In this document: positions 1 through 5,071 of the stretch, one piece after another
Position numbering within the stretch: the stretch's first letter is position 1
Layout of the letters: every line of letters starts with the position of its first letter
Origin: Campylobacterota bacterium
GTDB taxonomy: Bacteria > Campylobacterota > Campylobacteria > Campylobacterales > Sulfurovaceae
DNA: 5,071 nucleotides
Assembly (NCBI GenBank): GCA_011372825.1
Contig: DSAK01000082.1
Coordinates: 1-5,071 of the forward strand
Reading direction: 5' to 3'
Notes under the pieces: model-generated
Seen by the model: the letters and a program-made list of their open reading frames with translations, nothing else
The model's database searches: none
What the model was told of the DNA's origin: nothing
Program-made: the position numbers and the translations under genes

Positions 1-972
1 ATGACCGCTCACTTCGCATGCTAGATCGGCATTTTCTTCTTTTATCTTGACTTTGAGGTTGGAGTGTCCTGTTTTGTACATGATAGCTTTGCCGTGTGCA
101 TTGATGGCATCATACATAAGCTGTGAACATTTTACCTCTCCAATGACTGTAGGGTTATCCATAGTCTTGGCAAAGAGAATAGCGAGTATGTCCCCTTTGA
201 TATTGTGCTTTTTAGTGAGCACCGCAATCCTATCAGCATCCCCATCATAAGCAAATCCTATATCAAAATAGCCCTCAAGCTCTTGTTTGATATCTATGAG
301 ATTATCCTCTTCAGTTGGATCTGGATGGTGGTTTGGAAATGTTCCATCTGGCTTAGTATAGAGTGATTTATAATCAAGCCCTAATTTATCAAAGATGTCA
401 ATTATCACTGTACCTGCTACCCCATTGCCACAATCGATGATGATTTTTTTATCTATACCCCTTAAGTGTTCAAACTCTTTGGCTATAAAGTTGATATATT
501 TATTTTTTGTATCGATAGGCATCGTTGTGGTGTTGTTAGCTATCTTTACATCACTATGGGCGATGATCTCTCTGCCCAAAGAATAAATCTCTTCCCCAAA
601 AAAAGGTTTTTTATCTACTGTAATCTTGAATCCATTGTATTGGCTAGGGTTATGAGAGCCTGTTATCATAATAGATGCATTTACCTCTTTTTCAAGCTCT
701 TTTGGCTGTACGAATGAAGCAAAATAATTTACCGGAGTTGGCACCATTCCCATATCAAGCACCGTGCATCCAGCTTGATTTAATCCACTAGCAATATAGT
801 CTCTGAGGATTGGCGAGTGAGTTCTAGCATCATAACCAACAGCTACCATACCACCTAGTGGGGCTATCTTTTTTCCTAAAAAATTACCTATAAGTTTAAC
901 ACTTTGTTCGTTAAGCTCCTTTTCGTATATTCCTCTGATATCGTATTCTCTAAAAATCGATTGCTCTATCAT
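1..972 (-). CDS. phosphomannomutase/phosphoglucomutase (AlgC/ManB type), 3' end cut by window edge
   Basis: This enzyme interconverts hexose 6-phosphate and hexose 1-phosphate (mannose and/or glucose) in the cytoplasm, feeding GDP-mannose or UDP-glucose synthesis for surface polysaccharide. I translated 324 uninterrupted codons from the ATG at 972-970; the frame runs off the left edge. Visible family signatures are the N-terminal FREYDIRG (residues 7-14), the active-site phosphoserine loop TGSHNPSQYNGFK (104-116, Ser106), the magnesium loop DGDADR (243-248; Asp243, 245, 247) and the sugar-binding loop EVSGH (320-324) at the very end. Family members are about 455-460 residues, so part of domain 3 and the phosphate-binding domain 4 lie outside. 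The TGSHNP form favours the AlgC-type PMM/PGM over phosphoglucosamine mutase GlmM, which usually has SASHNP. Mannose versus glucose preference cannot be read from sequence. The start is supported by AGGTGGAG six bases upstream. It follows ccoS on the same strand after an 82-bp gap. Confidence 0.95.
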   Translation of the reverse strand, partial: MIEQSIFREYDIRGIYEKELNEQSVKLIGNFLGKKIAPLGGMVAVGYDARTHSPILRDYIASGLNQAGCTVLDMGMVPTPVNYFASFVQPKELEKEVNASIMITGSHNPSQYNGFKITVDKKPFFGEEIYSLGREIIAHSDVKIANNTTTMPIDTKNKYINFIAKEFEHLRGIDKKIIIDCGNGVAGTVIIDIFDKLGLDYKSLYTKPDGTFPNHHPDPTEEDNLIDIKQELEGYFDIGFAYDGDADRIAVLTKKHNIKGDILAILFAKTMDNPTVIGEVKCSQLMYDAINAHGKAIMYKTGHSNLKVKIKEENADLACEVSGH

Positions 973-978
973 TCAAAA

Positions 979-986
979 CTCCACCT
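979..986 (-). promoter_or_regulatory. ribosome binding site of the mutase gene
   Basis: The minus strand reads AGGTGGAG here, a strong match to the anti-Shine-Dalgarno consensus. It lies six bases before the ATG at 972 and fixes that codon as the start. Confidence 0.8.
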
Positions 987-1021
987 ATAACTTTAAGATA
1001 TATTTGTTTTTGTAGTTAATT

Positions 1022-1051
1022 AGTAATTATACACACTTTTTTATAATTACT
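1022..1051. repeat. perfect 10-bp inverted repeat between ccoS and the mutase gene
   Basis: The arms AGTAATTATA (1022-1031) and TATAATTACT (1042-1051) are exact reverse complements around a 10-base spacer CACACTTTTT. The dyad lies inside the 82-bp gap and begins three bases past the ccoS stop codon. Neither arm is followed by a T-run on its outgoing strand and the stem has only two G:C pairs, so it does not look like an intrinsic terminator. It overlaps the candidate -10 of the mutase gene, so an operator or a weak RNA hairpin are the alternatives. Confidence 0.6.
1026..1031 (-). promoter_or_regulatory. candidate -10 element for the mutase gene
   Basis: The minus strand carries a perfect TATAAT in the gap between ccoS and the mutase gene. 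It would start transcription near 1019, giving a leader of roughly 45 bases. I see no clear -35 box, but promoters in Campylobacterota often lack one and rely on AT-rich upstream DNA, which is present. In such AT-rich sequence a TATAAT can occur by chance, and the gene could also be read through from ccoI-ccoS. Confidence 0.45.
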
Positions 1052-1054
1052 CCA

Positions 1055-1282
1055 TTAGTCTGCAGGTCTGTACTCTTTTTTCTTTTTTACTGCTGCTTTT
1101 TGTTTCTCTTCCATCATCACAGCATCTCTTAGATCCTCTTCGTTGTCGTATCTTGCCCCATCTATAAATTTGCTAGTGTCATCAAACTGTCCAGTTTTTA
1201 CCCCCCATAGGAGTGCGATTAGTCCAATAGCGCCTAAGAGAGTTGAGACGCTAAGCATTAGTATCATTATGCTACTACTCAT
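1055..1282 (-). CDS. ccoS: cbb3-type cytochrome oxidase assembly protein CcoS (FixS)
   Basis: CcoS is a small inner-membrane protein needed for cofactor insertion into the cbb3 cytochrome c oxidase (family knowledge). The 75-residue product has one hydrophobic segment at about residues 4-27. The family hallmark follows directly: WGVKTGQFDD (26-35), comparable to the W-x-x-K-x-GQFDD seen across CcoS/FixS proteins. The remaining 40 residues are charged and end in a lysine-rich tail (KKKK at 66-69), making it slightly long for a family that is often 45-70 residues. Its ATG overlaps the ccoI stop codon as ATGA (1282-1279), and AAGGA at 1289-1293, inside ccoI, lies six bases upstream. Both point to co-transcription and translational coupling with ccoI. 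This pairing is typical of ccoGHIS/fixGHIS clusters, although ccoG and ccoH are not present here. Confidence 0.93.
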   Translation of the reverse strand: MSSSIMILMLSVSTLLGAIGLIALLWGVKTGQFDDTSKFIDGARYDNEEDLRDAVMMEEKQKAAVKKKKEYRPAD

Positions 1283-3702
1283 TTGGTATCCTTGAATTTT
1301 ATATTTTTTATCCTCATTGAGTTGCTCACAACCACTAGTGAGCTAAGACTCATCGACAAAGCTGCTATCAAAGGATTGACAAATCCCATTATAGCTAGTG
1401 GTACTGCTATTATATTATAAATTATCGAAAAAGATATATTTTCTTTGATAGAACGGTAAGTGCGCTTGGATATCAAATGGGACTCTTTGAGTTTTTTGGG
1501 ACTCTCATCTAGCAATACAACATCACTCACCCCGATAGTGACATCAGCACCACCCCCCATAGCTATAGCGATATTTGATTTTGTTAACGCAATAGAGTCA
1601 TTGATGCCATCTCCTGCCATAATGACAACATCTCCTTGAGCTTTAAAATCGTCTATATATTTTGCTTTGTCTTGTGGGAGGAGGTTGGCATAAAACTCCT
1701 CTATACCTGCCTCTTGTGCGATAGATTTAGCACTGCGTTGGTGGTCGCCTGTTAGCATCACCACGCTTAAGCCTTGTTTTTTAAGCTCCTCTATAGCCTC
1801 TCTTGCCCCATCTTTTAGTTTGTCTTTTAGCTCAAAAGAGGCGACAATCTCACCATCAACCACGCAAATAAAAATTAGATTATCAGACTCCATCTCAAAA
1901 TCAATCCCAAACTCTTCTAATAGTTTTAGATTGCCACCTAGCACTTCGCTCCCATCGACAATCGCACTAAAACCTTTGCCTTGAATGTTTTTGAGTTGTG
2001 TGAAATCTCTTGGCTCAATGTTTGGAAAATGCTCTTCAAGGTAGTTTTTGATCCCTATGCTAATTGGATGGGTAGATGAGCTAACAAGCGGATAGAGTAC
2101 AGAGGGGTTGAATGATTTTTTTAGATTTGCACTAACTACTGTTGGTTTGCCTTGGGTAATGGTGCCGGTTTTATCGAGTGCTATTTTGGTCCCTTTTGCC
2201 ATAGTCTCCAAGAAACTTGCCTCTTTAAAGATTATACCCCGTTTTGCAGCTGTCCCTATCCCTACAAGTGTTGCCATCGGAGTAGCTAGACCCAATGCAC
2301 ATGGACAAGCAATCACAACAACAGAGATTGAGATGATGAGGGCTTTTTCCCATGAACCATCAAAAAACCACCATCCCACAAAGGTAGCTATAGCAATCGC
2401 AAGGATAATCACCGAAAAATATCCAGAGACACTATTTGCCAATTGTTCGATTCGTGGTTTTTTGGTTATGGAGTCTTCAAGAAGGGCTACTATCGAGCTT
2501 AGAAGTGAGCTTGATACATCTTTTGTCGCTTTGTAGTTGATAGTACTATCGGTACAAATCGATCCACTAAGTACTTCAGAGTCTATAGTTTTAAATAGTG
2601 GCAAACTCTCACCTGTGAGTGAGCTTTCATCAAAATTTGCCTCCCCTTTTGTGATGATACCGTCGATGACTATCTTCTCTCCAGCATTTACCTCTAGGAT
2701 ATCACCAGCTTTGATATTTTCGACCGCTTGGAGTGATTTTGTCCCATCGGGGTTAACTACTAGCACTTCTGTTGGGATTGTGTTTTTGAGCTGATCTAGC
2801 GTATCAACTGCTTGTTTTTTCCCTAATACCTCTAGATATTTACCCACAAGCACAAAAGTGATAATCATCGCAACAGATTCAAAATAGACCTCTCCAGAGC
2901 GGGTAATCATCGCATAAATCGAATAGATATAAGTGAGGGTTGCACCTGTAGCGACTAGAATATCCATATTTACCATGCGATTTTTATATCCATAGTATGC
3001 ACCTCTAAAAAAGACCCAACCACTATAAAACAACACAGGTGTTGCTAGGATAAATTCTGCGACATTGAGGATATCTTTGAATTGTTGCTCTATAACTGTA
3101 AAATAACCAGCATACTTAGCAACCGCAATCCACATGATATTCATCGAGCCAAATACCGCAACCAAGATACGCATATAGTACTCTTTGCGTTTTTTTGTCG
3201 CTAACTCTTCTTGGATTTGGGCATCGTAGGCAAAAGCATTGTAGCCAATAGCACGGATTGTTTGTATGATTTTTGAGAGCTTGATAGTATCATCATCCCA
3301 CACCACTTTTGCTTTATTTGTAGTGTAATTGATATCGGCCTCTATCACTCCATCACTTTTTCTGAGTACTTTTTCATTGAGCCAAACACAAGCAGAGCAG
3401 TGTATCCCCTCGATAATTAGACTAATCTCTTTGAGACCATCATCGCGCACTTTGACATACCGTTTTTGAAACCCTTCTAGGTCAAATTTCTCCAATGACT
3501 CTTCAAGGATAGGTTGGGGTGGAGTGAGTTTGGTATTGCCTAGTTTTGCATAAAAAGTATCAAGCCCTTCACTATGCAAGAGATGGTACACACCTTGGCA
3601 TCCATGACAACAAAAATAGCACAACTTCCCATCAATTTCCTCTTTTATCATGACACTTTCATCAAATGTGAGGTGGCAGTGTGTGCATGAAACTTGAGCC
3701 AT
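1279..3702 (-). CDS. ccoI: copper-translocating P1B-type ATPase for cbb3 oxidase assembly, CcoI (FixI)
   Basis: This inner-membrane ATPase exports Cu(I) from the cytoplasm to supply the cbb3 oxidase copper centre, rather than chiefly for copper resistance (family inference). The 807-residue product is complete. Residues 4-42 form a cysteine-rich metal-binding region (C6-x-x-C9, C28, and C31-C32-x-x-C35) typical of FixI/CcoI and absent from ordinary CopA. A heavy-metal-associated domain follows, with GIHCSAC (Cys102, Cys105). Further motifs are TGES (363-366, actuator), CPC (466-468, copper site in TM6), DKTGT (510-514, phosphorylated Asp510), HP (545-546), TGD (651-653) and GDGIND (697-702). 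Copper-subgroup residues also appear in TM7 (YN, 762-763) and TM8 (MSLSS, 784-788). Eight membrane segments are expected: about 177-195, 212-232, 246-266, 274-292, 428-447, 453-473, 755-773 and 775-793. AAAGGA lies seven bases before the ATG. ccoS overlaps its stop. No required residue is missing. Confidence 0.96.
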   Translation of the reverse strand: MAQVSCTHCHLTFDESVMIKEEIDGKLCYFCCHGCQGVYHLLHSEGLDTFYAKLGNTKLTPPQPILEESLEKFDLEGFQKRYVKVRDDGLKEISLIIEGIHCSACVWLNEKVLRKSDGVIEADINYTTNKAKVVWDDDTIKLSKIIQTIRAIGYNAFAYDAQIQEELATKKRKEYYMRILVAVFGSMNIMWIAVAKYAGYFTVIEQQFKDILNVAEFILATPVLFYSGWVFFRGAYYGYKNRMVNMDILVATGATLTYIYSIYAMITRSGEVYFESVAMIITFVLVGKYLEVLGKKQAVDTLDQLKNTIPTEVLVVNPDGTKSLQAVENIKAGDILEVNAGEKIVIDGIITKGEANFDESSLTGESLPLFKTIDSEVLSGSICTDSTINYKATKDVSSSLLSSIVALLEDSITKKPRIEQLANSVSGYFSVIILAIAIATFVGWWFFDGSWEKALIISISVVVIACPCALGLATPMATLVGIGTAAKRGIIFKEASFLETMAKGTKIALDKTGTITQGKPTVVSANLKKSFNPSVLYPLVSSSTHPISIGIKNYLEEHFPNIEPRDFTQLKNIQGKGFSAIVDGSEVLGGNLKLLEEFGIDFEMESDNLIFICVVDGEIVASFELKDKLKDGAREAIEELKKQGLSVVMLTGDHQRSAKSIAQEAGIEEFYANLLPQDKAKYIDDFKAQGDVVIMAGDGINDSIALTKSNIAIAMGGGADVTIGVSDVVLLDESPKKLKESHLISKRTYRSIKENISFSIIYNIIAVPLAIMGFVNPLIAALSMSLSSLVVVSNSMRIKNIKFKDTK
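1289..1293 (-). promoter_or_regulatory. ribosome binding site of ccoS inside the ccoI 3' end
   Basis: The minus strand reads AAGGA six bases before the ccoS ATG, within the last codons of ccoI. It supports the overlapping ATGA start. Confidence 0.65.
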
Positions 3703-3709
3703 AGATATT

Positions 3710-3715
3710 TCCTTT
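3710..3715 (-). promoter_or_regulatory. ribosome binding site of ccoI
   Basis: The minus strand reads AAAGGA seven bases before the ATG at 3702, which supports the start that keeps the N-terminal cysteine cluster intact. Confidence 0.7.
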
Positions 3716-3732
3716 GGTTATTGAAATGGTTC

Positions 3733-3738
3733 ATTTTA
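3733..3738 (-). promoter_or_regulatory. candidate -10 element for ccoI-ccoS
   Basis: The minus strand carries TAAAAT, one mismatch from TATAAT, in the divergent spacer. It would start transcription near 3726 and leave a leader of about 24 bases containing the AAAGGA site. No -35 box is evident. The spacer is only 60 bp, so the ccoI promoter should lie close to here unless it is within the divergent gene. Confidence 0.45.
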
Positions 3739-3747
3739 TCTAAAAGT

Positions 3748-3761
3748 GGGTAAAATTACCC
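3748..3761. repeat. 14-bp palindrome in the divergent spacer, possible operator
   Basis: GGGTAA (3748-3753) and TTACCC (3756-3761) are exact reverse complements separated by AA. The G/C ends stand out in a very AT-rich spacer. The palindrome covers the candidate plus-strand -10 and would lie around -22 to -35 of the proposed ccoI promoter, so a bound regulator could affect both directions. I do not recognise it as a known binding site; it is not an FNR box (TTGAT-N4-ATCAA). Chance occurrence is possible. Confidence 0.4.
3751..3756 (+). promoter_or_regulatory. candidate -10 element for the membrane-protein gene
   Basis: TAAAAT lies six bases before the ATG at 3763. If used, transcription would begin at or within a base or two of the start codon, giving a leaderless mRNA. 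This fits the absence of any Shine-Dalgarno sequence before that ATG. The hexamer is embedded in the GGGTAA-AA-TTACCC palindrome. Confidence 0.35.
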
Positions 3762-3762
3762 C

Positions 3763-4158
3763 ATGGATGATGTTGTATTTTGGACTATAGCTCTAATTTG
3801 TTGTGAGATTTTTGAAGGGGCATGGCAACGCTCTAGCTCATTATTTGAAGCACTTGGCAAATCGTATATGTTCTATCAAAAAAGTGTTTTTCTATTTTTT
3901 GCGATGCACCCGTCGTTTTATCTTATGTTACTTATCGTTTTAGCTGTTGGCAATTTAAACCTTTTGATGGTACTTATAATTGCCCTTAAGATATTTGATT
4001 TGTTTATGAAGATAGAGCTAATTAGGCAGATATTTATCAAGAGATTAGTCCCAGAGGCTTTAGCGCAGATGTTGTCGCGTCAAATCCCTAAAAGTACTTT
4101 TTTTATCGGATTGGTAGTATATCCCCCGTTTTTATATATCGCTTTGAGTATCGGGTGA
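3763..4158 (+). CDS. uncharacterised small integral membrane protein
   Basis: I do not recognise this 131-residue protein. It is strongly hydrophobic, with probable membrane segments at about residues 49-63, 65-83 and 111-130, and a possible weaker one at 3-17. A charged, basic stretch between them (84-110, containing KIELIRQIFIKR) is likely cytoplasmic. Cys13-Cys14, Met36, Met48 and His49 are potential metal ligands, but no recognised metal motif is formed. The ATG at 3763 is the first possible start, since an in-frame TAA lies at 3751-3753. No Shine-Dalgarno sequence precedes it. It is divergent from ccoI across 60 bp and lies 101 bp before rho on the same strand. That placement invites a link to cbb3 assembly or copper handling, but nothing in the sequence shows one. 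The length, hydrophobic pattern and fit between flanking genes argue for a real gene. The reverse frames here offer no competing reading. Confidence 0.75.
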   Translation: MDDVVFWTIALICCEIFEGAWQRSSSLFEALGKSYMFYQKSVFLFFAMHPSFYLMLLIVLAVGNLNLLMVLIIALKIFDLFMKIELIRQIFIKRLVPEALAQMLSRQIPKSTFFIGLVVYPPFLYIALSIG

Positions 4159-4173
4159 TACTTAAGCAAAAAA

Positions 4174-4182
4174 TGTTATAAT
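4174..4182 (+). promoter_or_regulatory. extended -10 promoter of rho
   Basis: TGTTATAAT is a perfect extended -10 (TGn plus TATAAT) preceded by an A-tract at 4168-4173. It begins 16 bases after the stop codon of the membrane-protein gene. Transcription would start near 4189, giving rho a leader of about 70 bases. No -35 box is clear, as is common in Campylobacterota. This is the best promoter candidate in the window. Confidence 0.65.
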
Positions 4183-4197
4183 TGCAAATCTACATAA

Positions 4198-4223
4198 AGA
4201 TATATTTTGTCTACAGAATATCT
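4198..4223 (+). repeat. short inverted repeat in the rho leader
   Basis: AGATAT (4198-4203) and ATATCT (4218-4223) are exact reverse complements around a 14-base loop, inside the predicted untranslated leader. The stem has only one G:C pair and no T-run follows, so it is neither a convincing terminator nor a stable structure. Confidence 0.25.
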
Positions 4224-4250
4224 CCACTATATTACAATTTTAGGTAAACA

Positions 4251-4256
4251 AGAGGA
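4251..4256 (+). promoter_or_regulatory. ribosome binding site of rho
   Basis: AGAGGA lies only three bases before the ATG at 4260, closer than usual. The upstream in-frame TAA at 4245-4247 and the normal N-terminus of the product still make this ATG the best start. Confidence 0.55.
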
Positions 4257-4259
4257 TCT

Positions 4260-5071
4260 ATGAGCGAGCAGAAAAAAACACAATCCAATAGAAAAAGCAG
4301 AACCCATATACCAGTTGAAGGGTATAAGATAGAAGAGCTTCAGCAAAAACCTTTGGCTAACTTGATAGAGATAGCTCAAAATATGAATATCACAAATCCC
4401 CACGAATTTCAAAGACACGACTTGATATTTGAGATTTTAAAATCTCAAGTGAGTCAAGGTGGATATATTCTTTTTACAGGTATCTTAGAGATGGTAAATG
4501 ATGGGTATGGATTTTTGCGTTCGATTGATAGCAATTTTGCCAATTCTAGCAATGATACCTATGTGAGTGCAACCCAAATCAAGCTTTTTGCTTTGCGCAA
4601 CGGCGATGTGGTCACAGGTCAAGTGCGTTCACCAAAAGAGCAAGAGAAATACTACGGGCTTATCAAGATAGAGGCTATCAATTATCTTCCACCAGAAAAA
4701 TCAAAACAAAGACCACTTTTTGATAACCTCACTCCACTTTATGCAAGTAGCCAACTCAAACTTGAATACAACCCAATGAAGCTCACAGGAAGAGTTCTAG
4801 ACCTCTTTACCCCAATTGGCAAAGGGCAAAGAGCGCTGATAGTAGCACCACCACGAACAGGAAAAACAGAACTGCTCAAAGAGTTAGCCCATGGTATCAC
4901 TCATAACAATCCAGATGCATCTTTGATGGTTTTGCTAGTTGACGAGAGACCAGAAGAGGTTACAGATATGCAACGCTCAGTCAAAGGTGAGGTTTATAGC
5001 TCCACTTTTGATTTACCAGCCCAAAATCATGTAAGAACTGCGGAGATGGTGATAGAAAAAGCAAAAAGACG
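4260..5071 (+). CDS. rho: transcription termination factor Rho, 3' end cut by window edge
   Basis: Rho is a hexameric RNA-dependent ATPase/translocase that releases nascent transcripts from RNA polymerase in the cytoplasm. I translated 270 full codons from the ATG at 4260 with no stop before the right edge. After a basic N-terminal tail comes the helical Rho N domain (about 28-66). The cold-shock-like RNA-binding domain follows (about 70-145), opening with GILEMVNDGYGFLRS (74-88), closely matching the E. coli GVLE...DGFGFLRS. The ATPase core contains the Walker A loop APPRTGKT (196-203; Lys202) and the conserved LLVDERPEEVTDMQRSVKGE (225-244), whose Asp-Glu-Arg is at 228-230. E. coli Rho is 419 residues and Campylobacterota homologues are of similar size, so roughly the last third, including the Walker B region and R loop, lies outside. 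The neighbouring divergent ccoI resembles the arrangement I recall in Campylobacter. A promoter of its own is likely at 4174-4182. Confidence 0.97.
   Translation, partial: MSEQKKTQSNRKSRTHIPVEGYKIEELQQKPLANLIEIAQNMNITNPHEFQRHDLIFEILKSQVSQGGYILFTGILEMVNDGYGFLRSIDSNFANSSNDTYVSATQIKLFALRNGDVVTGQVRSPKEQEKYYGLIKIEAINYLPPEKSKQRPLFDNLTPLYASSQLKLEYNPMKLTGRVLDLFTPIGKGQRALIVAPPRTGKTELLKELAHGITHNNPDASLMVLLVDERPEEVTDMQRSVKGEVYSSTFDLPAQNHVRTAEMVIEKAKR

Noticed and set aside
47..717. Three short plus-strand open frames at the left end
   Set aside because: All lie antisense to the clearly coding sugar-phosphate mutase frame, which carries every expected motif. They are shadows.
1..972. Phosphoglucosamine mutase (GlmM) as the identity of the left-edge gene
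   Set aside because: The active-site loop is TGSHNPSQYNGFK and the sugar loop EVSGH, both closer to the AlgC-type PMM/PGM group than to the usual GlmM SASHNP and EQSGH.
1022..1051. Reading the ccoS-mutase inverted repeat as a Rho-independent terminator
   Set aside because: The stem has only two G:C pairs, and neither outgoing arm is followed by a T-run. The T-stretch is in the loop, on the plus strand.
2108..2794. Two back-to-back plus-strand open frames (142 and 85 codons) opposite ccoI
   Set aside because: They are antisense to the conserved core of ccoI, including the CPC and TGES regions. Their translations show no family signature, so constraint on the ATPase explains the open frames.
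1279..3702. Plain copper-resistance CopA as the identity of the ATPase
   Set aside because: The N-terminal CxxC plus CCxxC cysteine cluster ahead of the HMA domain, and the overlapping ccoS, mark it as the CcoI/FixI assembly type.
4227..4418. 63-codon minus-strand open frame over the rho start
   Set aside because: It is antisense to the rho N-terminal region and leader, and nothing recognisable is encoded.

Overview
This AT-rich window has the gene content of a Campylobacterota (Epsilonproteobacteria) chromosome. The basis is a cbb3-oxidase maturation pair, ccoI-ccoS, transcribed away from rho. I recall a similar rho / copper ATPase / ccoS arrangement in Campylobacter jejuni, and the protein sequences have that lineage's character. 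I cannot name a genus. A free-living sulfur-oxidising or microaerobic relative (Sulfurimonas/Sulfurovum/Sulfurospirillum-like) is plausible but not shown.

Layout: two divergent blocks face away from a 60-bp spacer at 3703-3762. On the minus strand, reading right to left, are ccoI (copper P1B-type ATPase, complete, 3702-1279), ccoS (small single-pass assembly protein, complete, 1282-1055, 4-bp ATGA overlap with ccoI) and the first 324 codons of a phosphomannomutase/phosphoglucomutase gene (972-1, cut by the left edge). On the plus strand are an unrecognised 131-residue membrane protein (3763-4158) and the first 270 codons of rho (4260 onward, cut by the right edge). The two edge-truncated genes are among the most secure calls. 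No stretch longer than about 100 bases lacks a gene. I see no tRNA, rRNA, insertion sequence, CRISPR array or attachment site.

How the genes work together: CcoI moves copper across the inner membrane and CcoS helps insert cofactors, both for the cbb3 cytochrome c oxidase (ccoNOQP, not in this window) used in low-oxygen respiration. The sugar-phosphate mutase and Rho are housekeeping functions with no obvious link to that pathway.

Most of the window is ordinary conserved core. What deserves a second look lies in the spacers. A perfect 10-bp inverted repeat between ccoS and the mutase gene carries a TATAAT on each strand. A perfect palindrome in the ccoI divergent spacer sits on a candidate -10 element. 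The membrane-protein gene has no visible ribosome binding site and may be leaderless. I found no convincing new multi-gene system.
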